A program made the translations under genes and the position numbers. Positions 51,301 through 62,690 of a DNA stretch of 64,000 bases are shown here, in pieces. The stretch is from Quillaja saponaria (taxonomy: Eukaryota; Streptophyta; Magnoliopsida; Fabales; Quillajaceae), in assembly GCA_029379385.1 (NCBI GenBank), contig CM055607.1, positions 6,200,001-6,264,000 on the forward strand, written 5' to 3'. The notes under the pieces were generated by a model. That model was not told the origin of the DNA. It worked only from the letters and a program-made list of their open reading frames with translations, and did not search any database. How positions within the stretch are numbered: the first letter of the stretch is position 1; every line of letters begins with the position of its first letter.

Positions 51301-52439
51301 CAATTAATAAATTTTTTCTGGTAACTTGATAATTACTAAACATAATATTCCCATTCTACATGCACATGTGCGTAGCCAAATGATTTTTTTTTTTTTTAAG
51401 TATAAAATGATAATTTTAAGTTTTTGAGTCTTTTTTTTTTATTTTAAAAATTTGAGTTTATGGTTGAGTGGGAGTGAAGTGGGTAGTTATTAAAAAATTA
51501 ATTTTTAAAATTTCAAATTAATTTAAATTAATTAAAAAATATTTAATTTATGTTAGTGGGTAGGATAATAAGAGGTTATTAAAAGAAAGAAAATAAGTTT
51601 TATATTTTTTAATTAATTTATACTTTTCTAAAATAAGAGACTATAAGAATTTTCTGGTTTTTAGAATATATATATATATACACACTTACTATTCTAAAAG
51701 CTATAATACCTTCATGGAGTCCTTTTGGTTTTAACTGATTTATTTTACCATTAATTTTTTATATATACTATTTTAAAAATCAGAACACCCTTATGGTGTC
51801 ATATGATTTTAACTGATTTATTTTATCACAAAATTTCTTACAACACCCTATATTTATAATTTCTTGTTCTTTTAAGTTACAATATATTTTTGTCAATTTA
51901 GTTTATTTAAAAAAAAAATCTCTTTTAGTACCTTCTTAATTCTTATATATTTTTTAGTTTTTATCTCAAAAAAATAAAAATCCATGTCTATCCACACCAA
52001 ATTAATTTTTTTTAAACTAACTAATTAGAAACCTCTTAGTCACAATAACTTTTTCAAATTGTCACTTTCTGTTTAAAACAGCTGATGTATAATTAGTTTT
52101 AAAATATTGAAAAAAAGCCTTTGAACACCAATGGCGCATGTGATGAGGCCAATATATATATATATATGGCTTAATTGCGCACATGATTTTTTGATTTTGT
52201 TGGATACTCTTATGAGTTTTTATAATTACATATTTTATTTCATTATGTGGCTTAATGGCACAATCTTTTGATTTTCTTAAATACCCTCATGAGCTTTTAT
52301 TATTATATAGTTAATTTTTGTTGTCATTTTGCTATTAAATAAACTTCTTCTTTTTTCTCCATTTTAATATCAATAGAATTTTAATTGATTTTAAATTGTT
52401 GATTTTATTTTTTACTAATTCTCTTCAATCTTTATAATT

Positions 52440-53165
52440 CTATGATTTTTTCAATAATTATATGTCAATAGTAATTAAGATTGACTTCTTCTTTTTTTTA
52501 ATAAGTTCTTACTAATCATAAATCTTTAAATTATTCTCAAATTTATGAATTAAAATAAATATTAAGAGTATAGTTTTTTAAGATTATAATATTGTTGTTA
52601 TAACTTCTAATTCATAATTGTTTTATATTTTTTTATCAATAGTACTTAAGATTGAGTTTTTTTATTTTTTTATTTAATAATTTATAATAATTATAATGTT
52701 TTTTACTTATTCTCAAATTTATGAATTAATTTTTTTAAATACTATGATTTAAAAAATATTAAGATCATAGTTTTCATGATTATAATATTATTGTTTTAAC
52801 TTTTAATTCTTCTTCCATTTTAAGAATTAAATATATATATATATATATATATATATGAATTTATTTATTTATTGGTTAAATTTATCTATTTATTTATGAA
52901 TATAAAAGTGATTTAGTAGAAAAAATTTTATTTTCTTAAATACCCTTATGAGTTTTTATAATTACATAATTACTTTTTAATTTTTATTTTACTATATATC
53001 AATAATAATTAAGATTGAATTTCTCAAATTTTTTATTTAATAAGTTACAAATAACTATAATATTGTAAATTAATTTTTTTTCAAATGCTATAATTTAAAA
53101 TAAATATGAAGAGTATAATTTTTATTATTATAATATTATTATATAAATTCTTCTTTCACCTTCAA
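52440..53165. repeat. Three diverged units of about 190-360 bp spacing, AT-rich
   Basis: The block (T)ATCAATAGTA(A/C)TTAAGATTGA...TTCTCAAATTTATGAATTAA...ATTAAGA(G/T)-ATAGTTTT..GATTATAATATT(A/G)TTGTT occurs at about 52465, 52636 and, more diverged, 52995. The block CTTAAATACCCT(T/C)ATGAG also recurs at 52278 and 52936. Confidence 0.6.
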
Positions 53166-53554
53166 ATTTTTTTAAAATTATATGTTTATATTATGATCTG
53201 AATTTTTATTGGATATTTATCTATTTGTTTTTCCATTAACTTGAATATTATTATTTATCAATATAATTTCCTGATATGTACATTCATCAACATTATATGA
53301 ATATATAAACACGATTCATTCACAACGCGTAATATATTAAAATGAAAAATGTTGAATCTGGTAGCATCACGTGACAGTTTGAAAGTTGTCATGTGGCACA
53401 GTTACGACTCTCTACTACAAAATAAACCAATCAATTGTTAATAAAAATGTCACATAATTTTTTTACTATATTTTTTTTTTTTGCATCATTATATTCAACA
53501 TTAAGTTTATTAATAGTATTAATGAGAAATTTTTTCAATTCTATTTTACCAATT

Positions 53555-54090
53555 AATAAAATTATAAAAATATCTCTTATATTAATGAAAATATTAAATA
53601 TAAAAATATTTTTATATTCTTTTTCTAAATATATAATAAAGAAATATTAAACAACACAAACTTTTCTTTTTAGTTATCATAATTTTTTACATTTCTTAAC
53701 TATTCATTATTATATTTTTCTTATTATCACCATTTATGAGTTTTGTACTATTCAAATCCCAATTTCGCTATATTTTAACCATTTTCATGCATTGCAAGAG
53801 ATTGAAGCATAAAAGCATTTTGTTACATTAATGAAGAATGTGATTTTTATTTTTATTTTTAAATTTTACAATGTGAATTAGTATTTACCCATTTTCAATG
53901 AATATGTTATTAGCAATTGCAAAAAATATTCAAGATATGTTTTTTATTTACTTTTTGTACTAATATGAGTTCTTTTCCATGAATTTGCTCTTACTCATAA
54001 TGTCATCTATACATATGTATTTTTGATTCATTTGAAGAAGACTCTTTAAAAGTTATCTCAACAATCACAGACAATTAACCCGTCTTTCTA
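53555..54090. repeat. Left arm of a large inverted repeat
   Basis: Its reverse complement matches 54890-55372 at roughly 80% by eye. Matching blocks are TATTAATGAAAATATTAAATATA, TTTCTAAATATATA, AACTATTCATT, TTTATG-GTTTTGTACTATT, GCATTGCAAGAGATTGAA, CATTTTGTTACATTAA, CAATGTGAATTAGTATTTA and GATTCATTTGAAGAA-ACTCTTT. The left arm has about 110 extra bases near 53940-54030. Confidence 0.75.
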
Positions 54091-54458
54091 AATATTACTC
54101 ATTAAAATTACGTTTGTTGTTTTGACCATATCCAAAACCATTTTTCTAACTCCTACCCATTATTTCACTCTTCATGCCTTCATGATCTCTGTTTATATAT
54201 ATATATATTTACAAGTTAATACATAATACCAAAAAAAAGTATACAATGACAAGGATAACAAAACGTCAATATTTTCAATGAGAAAACATGAATAACAAGA
54301 ATAGCAAAAACAACTCACCGAGAATCCTTACATTAAGTTATATATTTTTTAGAATGTTAAAATTTTCATTAATTAGTTATCATATGCTCTTCTCATATGG
54401 TGGGTTAATTATCTGTGATTTTTGAGAATATCAAACAATTGGTAATACTTTTTAAGAG

Positions 54459-54884
54459 GGTGTTGTGGCTTTTTAAAAGTCACAGCACCTAAAAATTGTT
54501 TGGTTATTTTTTTTTTTTTGGGTACTTTTTTATTGTTTTAAAAAAATAATAGTGCTTTTAAAAACTAGCTATGACTTTTCAAGAAAAGTACAAAGTAACC
54601 TTATTAATTTTAGAAAATCTCAAATATATTCTTAATTAATTTATAAACCATCTAATTTCTCTCCCTAATAAAACCTTTATTAATGATATTTATTTTTATC
54701 ATTTTATACATTCACAGTAGCTTATGATTTGTTTTACCAAATACTTTGTTCATTATTTTTACTTCCCACATCAACTTTTATAAAAGATTTATTAAACAAA
54801 GTTGTTTTATTTTTTTGACCGCTGTTTTTCACGGCATGAAAATTACAATAACTTTTTAAAAGTCACAACAATACCAAATTTAGC
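54459..54884. repeat. Element-like spacer within the inverted repeat
   Basis: Starts with a near-palindrome, GTGTTGTGGCTTTT/TAAAAGTCACAGCAC (54460-54488), and ends with the related CTTTTTAAAAGTCACAACA near 54852. This suggests a small DNA transposon with inverted ends, inside the loop of the larger inverted repeat. Confidence 0.4.
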
Positions 54885-54889
54885 CTTAG

Positions 54890-55372
54890 AGTATGAGTTA
54901 ATTGTATGTGATTTTTGAGATACCTTTCAAAGAGTTTTCTTCAAATGAATCTAAGCATATAGGTGTAATTTTTTATAATTGCAAATAACATATTTATTGA
55001 ACATGAATAAATACTAATTCACATTGCAATTTCTTGGTTTTTAATGTAACAAAATGTTCTTATTTTTCAATCTCTTGCAATGCATAAGAATGTTAAAATG
55101 AGAGGGTATTCATATTGTGAACTTGGAATTTGAAATAGTACAAAACATAAATGATGAGAATAAGAAAAATGTAAGAATGAATAGTTAAGAAGTTTAAAAG
55201 ATTATGATAATTATAAAAAAAGAAAAAAGAAAAAAGAAAGAAACATATTTGTCTAGTTAATATTTTTCATTAATATATATATATTTAGAAAAAGATCATG
55301 TGAAAAGATTTATATATTTAATATTTTTCATTAATATAGTAGCTAGGTACTTTATAATTTTATTAACTAGTA
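54890..55372. repeat. Right arm of a large inverted repeat
   Basis: Partner of 53555-54090. Together they form a structure of about 1.8 kb with arms of about 480-535 bp and an 800-bp centre, the shape of a foldback or long-TIR Mutator-like element. No transposase is present. Confidence 0.75.
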
Positions 55373-55540
55373 CTATAACCCATATATGTCAAGCTGTGCC
55401 TGTAAATAATCTCCTTCAAATCTAAGAAGAAAAGGGAGAGAGGGTTATTCGAGGACGAAGAACGAGAGAGAAATTGGAGTTGGAGCAAAAAGGAATGGGC
55501 TTGAATAAAACTTACGTGGGTCGGGTTACTGCTGGAAGAT

Positions 55541-55610
55541 AAGTGCGCAAAGTTTGGAGTTTCACTTGATTCTGACCCGAGGAAAAGATTAAATTACACT
55601 TTGCGCACTT
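55541..55610. repeat. Perfect 13-bp inverted repeat with 44-bp spacer
   Basis: AAGTGCGCAAAGT (55541-55553) and ACTTTGCGCACTT (55598-55610). GC content is higher than the surroundings. It lies about 500 bp upstream of the LRR gene start. Confidence 0.85.
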
Positions 55611-56107
55611 AATAGTTTGAAACTTATCTCTTTAACCCACTCATAGACATAATAGTTTCTAATTTTTCAGTTGCTCTCAATTGTTGTGACTTGTGAGCTG
55701 AGTAATCTACCAATCATGTGGTCATCTTCAAACCACAATTTGTATAAATGTTATAGAAAAATTTTTCCATTTTCTAAAACCCCTTCTTCTATCACATAAT
55801 AGTCTACAGGCTTTTTCAATGGTTAACGCTGTGGAATAAATTGTCCATGTGCAAGGGCCAAGGTGTTGATGGAATTGACAGAATGACTTTCGGTCCATTT
55901 ATATATGACGTAAAAGAAACCTCCAACTAGCATTTTCCTTTTTTTCTTTATCTTCGTGACTTCTTTTATCTTCTACTAATTAAAGTCTTAGTCTTCTCCC
56001 AAGTCTGGCAAGTCTTGGACGTGTTTGTTACGCCAATCAACATGTTCAAGTTGGCAGCTCCCAGCAACATGTATTAAGGTAACATTCTCAGCTAAACTTG
56101 TACACAA

Positions 56108-59053
56108 GTGAACTACAAAATGGGAAGACAGTACTTGAGCACTGTTGCCTTTGTTGTTGTTTTTTTGTTCATTGAAATTGTGCAAATTTGTATGTGCTTA
56201 AGAAATTCATCATATCTGCTAATTAGCTGCGTGGAAAGAGAGAGACAAACTCTTCTCAAGTTCAAAGAGAGTCTGCAAGACCCATCAAATCGTCTTTTTT
56301 CTTGGAAAGCCGGCACTGATTGTTGTAAATGGGAAGGAGTAGGCTGTGATGCTATAACAGGACATGTCATCAACCTTAATCTTTCTTCATGTCCTAATTG
56401 GTACGAAAAAATGGACTCAATGTGTAATACACGGCGCCCTTTCAAAGCCCGACATGTTGACCCTTCTTTGTTGGAGTTGGAATATTTGAATCACTTGGAT
56501 TTGAGTGGATTTAATTTTGATGGAAGTCAGATCCCTGGGTTATTTGGTTCCTTCAGAAAGCTGAGATATCTTAATCTCTCTAGTTCTGGTTTTAGTGGGA
56601 GGATTCCCAACACTCTTGGAAACCTTACCGATTTGCGTGTTCTTGACCTTAACATGCTCTATGACTATGTCTATCCACCAAGGTTTTATACATGTGACGT
56701 TGATTGGGTTTCTCAACTTTCATCTCTACAACACCTTGACATGAGTGGTGTGTACCTAGGCAAAGTGCTCAATTTAATGGGGGTACTTAATTCCCTTCAT
56801 TCTCTTGTACATGTAGAACTAGTTCTTTGTGGACTAAATAACCTGCACATTCCTCTTGGTACTTCTATTAACGCCACATTTCTTCCTAGTGTTCAAGTCC
56901 TTGATATTTCTTATAATAGATTTTCAGGTCCAATTCCTGATATTTTTCAAAACATGACTTTTATTACACACCTTGACCTTTCTGTTAACGTTTTAAAATA
57001 TTCAGTTCCATTGTGGTTGACGAAGTTTAAGTATCTTGTCTATCTTAGCCTTGAAGGTAATTTCTTCACCACCATCCAAGGCAGTCTCTTCTCATTTCTG
57101 AGAAAAATGTGTCAACTGAAACTATTAAACTTGCGGAGTAACATGCTTCAGGGAGAAATATTTGGAGTCTGTGAACAAAATTCATCTGGATGTGCTAGGT
57201 ACGATTTAATTGAACTGGATTTAAGGTCTAATCAGATTCATGATCATTTGCCAAGTTGGTTGGAGCAATTTAAAAATTTAATGTACCTTCGTCTTCAGTC
57301 CAACTTATTATATGGTTTCATTCCTCCTTCTCTTGGGAACTTATCAAACTTGAGAGAACTAGATCTTTCTGATTTTCAATTAAATGGGACTATTCCTAGC
57401 AATCTTGGACAACTTGTGAATCTAGTTTTCTTGAACCTATCTCGAAATAATTTGATTGGACTTATCCCTCATAGTCTCGGACAACTTGTGAATCTACTTG
57501 TCTTAGATCTTGCTTTCAATCATTTGTATGGTGTCATTCCTCATAATCTAGGACAACTTGTGAGTCTCCAATATGTAAATCTTGCTTCTAATCACTTGGA
57601 TGGTGTCATGCCTAACACTCTTGTAAAAAATGTCCGTCACCTGGATGTCTCTTCTAACTCTTTGGAAGGTGAATTTTACAAAATTCTTGGATATAATAAG
57701 AATATCAACTACTTGGACATCTCTTACAACAAGATTAAAGGACTGCTTCCAGAGAATGTTGCTGACATGATGCCTGCATTATCGGATTTACTTATTGGTA
57801 ACAACCTTATAATGGGTTCAATTCCGAACTCACTGTGCAAACTGAAGCTGACAACTTTAGATCTTTCGAGGAACAAATTATCTGGTAAAATTCCTAAATG
57901 TTGGGATGGTCGTACTTTATTGGAGCTTATAAATCTCTCATCAAATGAGCTATCCGGCTCCATTCCTAGCTCAATTGGGAATATATCATCATTGCAATGG
58001 TTGAACTTGAGCAATAACAGTCTGAAAGGAGAACTTCCATTAGCGCTGAAAAATTGCACAAATTTAGAAATTTTAGATCTTGGTGAGAATCAATTCTCTG
58101 GGCATTTACCTTCATGGATAGGAGAGAATTTTTCGTCTTTGCAAAATCTCAGGATCCCAAAAAACATGTTTACTGGCAGTATTCCTCGTCAAGTCTGCCA
58201 ACTCTATATGTTAAAAATCTTGGATTTTGCAGATAACTGTCTTACAGGTTCAATACCTCGTTGCCTTGGTGACCTTAGAGGGATGATATTAAAAAAAGAG
58301 GAAGAAGGCAACCAAACAGCTTCTGCACCAGCCCCGGCTCCTTACACACATGATAATTCTTGGCAATGGCCAGAGGAGGGCACCAAGCAAGTTTTGAAAG
58401 GAATAGAACGCGATTATACAACGAACCGGAAGAATTTAGTCAATATGGACCTGTCAAGCAACAGTTTGGCTGGATTTATTCCTGAAGAATTAACTTCCCT
58501 CTCTGGACTGATTGGTTTGAATTTATCTCACAATTTTTTATCAGGAGTGATCCCTAACAGTATAGGGAAAATGAAGTCACTGGAGTCCATTGATTTCTCT
58601 GATAACCAACTTGTAGGGGAAATTCCCAAGACCATATCCAATTTATCTTCACTGGGCTACTTGAATTTGTCATACAACAACTTTTCAGGACCAATTCCAA
58701 GAGACAGGCAACTCACAACTCTTGGTGATCCATCAAATTATGCAGGAAACCCATTCCTCTGTGGAGATTCACTACCAAAGAGATGTCCTGGTGATTACAC
58801 CCCTCAAGCTCCAGCACGTGCAGGCCATCATGAAGATGAAGAAGATAAGAAAGAAAAGGTGTGGTTTTACTTCGTTATAGCGCTGGGATTTGTAACTGGT
58901 TTTTGGACAGTTATTGGGGTTTTATTCTTCAAGAAGAATTGGAGGCATGCTTTCTTCCGATGCATCGAGGAGGCAGCTGACAACGTGTATGTGACAATAG
59001 CAATAAAGGTAGCAAGGCTGAAGAAGAGAATGGCAAATAACCAGGCTGAATGA
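56108..59053 (+). CDS. LRR receptor-like protein (EIX2/Cf-type RLP), intact
   Basis: Cell-surface LRR protein without kinase. Plant relatives act as immune or developmental receptors with SOBIR1/BAK1-type kinases. One exon, 981 codons; the Met at 56120 (residue 5) is an alternative start. Order: signal peptide (about 5-30), Cys-containing LRR N-cap (ERQTLLKFKESLQDP, then DCCKWEGVGC, about 41-85), roughly 28 LRRs of the LxxLxxLxLxxNxLxGxIP type, an island with a Pro/Ala run and KGIERDYTTN at about 763, four more LRRs, the C-cap with CGDSLPKRC, an acidic juxtamembrane stretch (HHEDEEDKKEK), one membrane helix at about 917-940 with GFVTG (GxxxG), and a short basic tail (KKNWRHAFFR...). Three consecutive LRR units look recently duplicated (57404-57619). 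Ligand unknown. Confidence 0.93.
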   Translation: MNYKMGRQYLSTVAFVVVFLFIEIVQICMCLRNSSYLLISCVERERQTLLKFKESLQDPSNRLFSWKAGTDCCKWEGVGCDAITGHVINLNLSSCPNWYEKMDSMCNTRRPFKARHVDPSLLELEYLNHLDLSGFNFDGSQIPGLFGSFRKLRYLNLSSSGFSGRIPNTLGNLTDLRVLDLNMLYDYVYPPRFYTCDVDWVSQLSSLQHLDMSGVYLGKVLNLMGVLNSLHSLVHVELVLCGLNNLHIPLGTSINATFLPSVQVLDISYNRFSGPIPDIFQNMTFITHLDLSVNVLKYSVPLWLTKFKYLVYLSLEGNFFTTIQGSLFSFLRKMCQLKLLNLRSNMLQGEIFGVCEQNSSGCARYDLIELDLRSNQIHDHLPSWLEQFKNLMYLRLQSNLLYGFIPPSLGNLSNLRELDLSDFQLNGTIPSNLGQLVNLVFLNLSRNNLIGLIPHSLGQLVNLLVLDLAFNHLYGVIPHNLGQLVSLQYVNLASNHLDGVMPNTLVKNVRHLDVSSNSLEGEFYKILGYNKNINYLDISYNKIKGLLPENVADMMPALSDLLIGNNLIMGSIPNSLCKLKLTTLDLSRNKLSGKIPKCWDGRTLLELINLSSNELSGSIPSSIGNISSLQWLNLSNNSLKGELPLALKNCTNLEILDLGENQFSGHLPSWIGENFSSLQNLRIPKNMFTGSIPRQVCQLYMLKILDFADNCLTGSIPRCLGDLRGMILKKEEEGNQTASAPAPAPYTHDNSWQWPEEGTKQVLKGIERDYTTNRKNLVNMDLSSNSLAGFIPEELTSLSGLIGLNLSHNFLSGVIPNSIGKMKSLESIDFSDNQLVGEIPKTISNLSSLGYLNLSYNNFSGPIPRDRQLTTLGDPSNYAGNPFLCGDSLPKRCPGDYTPQAPARAGHHEDEEDKKEKVWFYFVIALGFVTGFWTVIGVLFFKKNWRHAFFRCIEEAADNVYVTIAIKVARLKKRMANNQAE
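57404..57619 (+). repeat. Three tandem 72-bp LRR units
   Basis: Units start at 57404, 57476 and 57548 with CT(T/C/A)GGACAACTTGTGA. Each encodes LGQLV(N/S)L followed by variable solvent-exposed positions. DNA similarity is higher than between other repeats of the gene, which points to recent in-frame duplication. Confidence 0.8.
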
Positions 59054-59578
59054 TTAGTTGCTACTTTTTGTTTTCCAGAGTTGAGGTTTTCTTCTTCATT
59101 TTGTTTGTTCTTAAGTTGCTTTGCTTCAATGTATTGGCCTACTTGACTTTCATATGTTCATCTTCTTGTGAAAACTCTTGTGAATAAACTTGTAGTGTGT
59201 TGAATTATGTGGGGGTTTGCATAATTATTTTAAAATAAATTGATAGACAGTCTCCTGGTAGTAGTTATTAGATTTTCAAATTATTCCATCATATGGGGTC
59301 AACTTGTTCGTTTTTTTTTTTTGCAGAGAGAATGAATAAATAAAAGGGGTTTGTTTTTGATTTCCTTTGTATCCTATGTTCATTTGCTTTTTAAGTATGG
59401 AATCGGACAGCAATTGCTCCAAATAAAGAAACATGGCTAACAAGGCACTAAGACTTTTTCATGCTTTTCAAATGAAATTAACAGCAATCAAACTCAAAAG
59501 TATGTAGCTTCTGCTAGCCAGAAAACTTCATTTTTTCCCTTTATTTATTCCCTTTGGAAAAATGATAGAAATTGAAGC

Positions 59579-60260
59579 ATGGAGAAGGTGCCAAGATTTA
59601 TCTATTTTGGATGCCTTGTGACTTCCATGATACTCAATCGAGTGTTTCTAATGAATTTATATGGTGGTGGTCAATGGAAGATGATCCGTTGGAGCAGACA
59701 AGCGGGGGAACATGCTGAAGCTGTGGCAGCAATACCATGTTCTGGGCATGGGAGAGCCCACTTAGATGTGTTGGTTGTTGATGGAGAACATCCGGTTTGT
59801 GAGTGTAATTCATGCTATGGAGGCCCTCACTGCTCTGACTTTTTACCTGATTGTGTTGCAAATGCTGACAGGTATTCTCATTTCTCTATCTGATTCCCCA
59901 AATCACACTAACTGAGATTGTTTTGTGATTCTCTCATCTTGGGAATTTTTGAGGAGATTTTCATTTCATGCAGTGGAGGAGACCCAATTTTCTTGGAGCC
60001 ATTCTGGATGCAACATGAAGCAAATAGTGCTCTCTGAGTTCCAGGGTGGCACCGTATGGGTTACTAGTTTGGTGATCAATCTTACATCTCACAAGTGCTT
60101 GAGATGCATATTCAGAAATTACATGCCAAGGTTGGATATGCATTCACTGATGAAAGGTTCATCATATTTGGCGATGGCTCAATCCAACTCCTCAATGCTG
60201 CAGTTTTTGCCTTATCCCAATATTCTTCCTCAGTTTCTCCTGCAAAAGACATAATTCGGC
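59579..60260 (+). pseudogene. TAR/alliinase-like gene remnant
   Basis: Relative of plant tryptophan aminotransferase-related (TAR3/4, alliinase-family) proteins, PLP-dependent enzymes. Exon 1 (59579-59871) has an N-terminal hydrophobic stretch, SRQAGEHAEAVAAIPCSGHGRA and the EGF-like Cys cluster CECNSCYGGPHCSDFLPDC. Exon 2 (from 59974) continues GGDPIFLEPFWMQHEANSAL, then a TGA stop at 60035-60037, VPGWHRMGY, a TAG stop at 60065-60067, and in the same frame GDQSYISQVLEMHIQKLHAKVG, DERFIIFGDGSIQLLNAA. Similarity ends near 60250; the rest of the catalytic domain, including the PLP-binding lysine, is absent. Two in-frame stops without frame loss, plus the 3' truncation, show a true pseudogene. 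Confidence 0.85.
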
Positions 60261-60673
60261 CCCATATTACGCGGTCGGTACAAAATCTTACTTGTAGCAA
60301 ATTTCAACATAAAAATTCTTAACAGCACAAATAAGGGTTGTTCAATTCGGCGAACTACAAGTTTGTAGGAGATACATCCTTGTGGTAGAACAATACTCCA
60401 GAGAACAAAAGATCATGTATGGCGGCACTGATAATTAGCTTATTCATTACTCTAAACTTCCTTTATAATTAATTTTATATATTAATTATGAGTGGTGTGA
60501 TTGTATTATTGATAAGTCATTCTACCGATAAGTATATGTGAGATCAATATTCTCTCACATCTATATCCAAAAATATATTATATCACTCCCTTATTACCAA
60601 AATAAAATATTATTTTTGTCCTCCAAGAGTTATTAATTTTTTAACAAAAATTTATTTAATTTATTGAACTAAG

Positions 60674-60800
60674 GCTTAGTTTTTGGTTTATGTCAGACGA
60701 CAGAATATAGGCTGGTCGGGTTGAGCTTATTTGGGCTAAAATACCTTGTACCCACATTGAACAAGACCATCTATCTTGCAAGAAAGAAAGAAGAAAAAGG
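60674..60800. repeat. Second copy of the RPL17 5'-flank segment
   Basis: Matches 50771-50900 in the same orientation: TATGTCAGACGACAGAATA.., GGTCGGGTTG, GGGCTAAAATACCTTGTACCC, TTGAACAAGACCATC, TTGCAAGAAAGAAAGAAGAAAA. Not next to any ribosomal-protein coding sequence here. Confidence 0.75.
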
Positions 60801-60804
60801 TAAG

Positions 60805-62690
60805 AATAATAATTTTTTTTTAAATTAAATAATGTGTTTTTTTTTAAAAATTAGTCTACTTTATTAATATTACTAATTTAATACTTAAAAAAAAAAGGTA
60901 AAAATGATATAAAAAGTATCAATATAAAATATAGGACTTATTCGAAAATAAAATTTAAGAGTAGAAATTTTAGAAAATAAAAATTTATTATAGAACTTAT
61001 TTGAAATATCATGAGAGAAGTAAGACCTATTTTTACTTACCTTTCTCAATTTTCATTTCTCACAACTCCTCCTTTTAAATTTTCTTTCTAAATAATTCTT
61101 TATATTGACTCTTTTAAAATCATTTTTACCTTTTTTTAATTTCATAATTAAATTAAGTAGATTAGTTTTTCTTTAAACATATTATTTAATTTTAAAAAAA
61201 TTAAAATTCATAATTTAATAATTATTAGAAGAATAAATATTTTAAAAATTAATAAAAATTCATCATCCCTTTAATATATTTTTCAAAAATTTTAAAAAAT
61301 TATCTTCATAATTAAATTTAGATTTATATGTATGCCACTGGTTTTTATTAATTTTCTTAAAAATTGACTTTAGATCTATTTATTTTTATTACTGATCGTG
61401 AAAAAAATTCATAAAATAATTCAAGTTAAATTTAGAAATAATATATTTTTAAAAAATGTTGTTAGGAAAAATATAAAAGGAGGTAATGATAACTTTTTAT
61501 TAATTTTTAGATTTTTAGTTTATTTTTCATTAATTATTATATAATAATTTTATTTTTTTATTAATTATTAAATAATAAATTTTAGTTTTCTAAATTAAAT
61601 AACGAGTTTTTAAAAAAATTAGTCTGCTTAATAAGTATTTTAAATGTAAAACGAAAAATAAAAAATTAGGGTAAAAGTGGCATAACAAGTGATATAAAAT
61701 TTAAGACTTATTTAGAAGAAAATATTAAAACTAGGATTTATGGGGAATGAAATTTATTATAGGACTTATTTAGAGTCTTCAGAAAAAAATAAGATTTATT
61801 TTTATTTTTCCCCACAAAAAAAAGAAAGAAAGAGAATCAGGATATAAAGCAGAATTACATATACTCTACCAACAATGGGTTGATTGGAAAATAAATTTGA
61901 TTGGTCTAGTGAAAAATAAATTCACAAAACCCTCTTTAACAGGTCAAGAATTTGAGCCTTTTTGCCACACACTTAGACTGATAAATAATAAATAAAAATA
62001 TATATATATATATATATTTAATGTAATTGTTGATCATAATTTTAATAAAAATAAGTTGTTATTCTTAAATTGTTTAAAATTATCAATTAATGTAATTATT
62101 AAATTTTTAGATATGACCACTAAAAGTGACATTAAGACACTCATTTCAAAATCTTAAAAATTTGATGATTAGTAGTTTAGCCGTTTAGGGGTCAAATACG
62201 ATTTGAGATTAAAAAAATTATGATCTATTAGAAATGTTTCAATTTAAGACAATCCCTGATAGGTAAACTACTAGTTAACTGGCTGGTTGTTATTTTTCTT
62301 CATATTTATAAACAAAAAAAGTTGAGTATTATTCTATAGACTACAAAATAATTATAAAACAAAATATCAGTGGACTTAAATGAGTTTCCATCATTTACTA
62401 ACAAAAATTAAAATTAAAATTTATAATAAATTTATATTTTCATGTATAATTGTAACCAATTCCAAAAATAATCTAAGCTTCAACTTTGACTGAAATTCTT
62501 CTAAATTCTTTTAAATATAAGGTGACAATGACAAAAATATAATGTTTTCTGCCAAATTTTTTTGTATTTACCTAATAATTTTGATAATCTAGATGAAGAC
62601 AGCTAATCAAAAAAATAAGCGTTATTTTTCATTTATTCTTTTCCCTCCTCTCCTTTGATCCTTTCGTATATTTTTGTTTCTTTTTCCTCA
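60805..62690. other. AT-rich intergenic region
   Basis: No gene supported. Internal repetition is visible: ATAAAATTTAAGA.. and AAAATTTATTATAGGACTTATTT-AGA blocks occur near 60920-61010 and 61690-61775. A (TA)n run lies near 61999-62018. Confidence 0.5.

Larger units (their letters stand above)
50901..56107. other. Transposon-rich, gene-free region upstream of the LRR gene
   Basis: Very AT-rich. Holds Helitron-like copies (50950-51300, and related debris near 51660-51860), a three-unit tandem repeat (52440-53165), a large inverted repeat (53555-55372) around an inserted element, and a short perfect inverted repeat (55541-55610). No supported gene. Confidence 0.6.

Noticed and set aside
53435..53650. 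71-codon Ile/Phe-rich frame
   Set aside because: AT-composition artefact at the edge of the inverted repeat.
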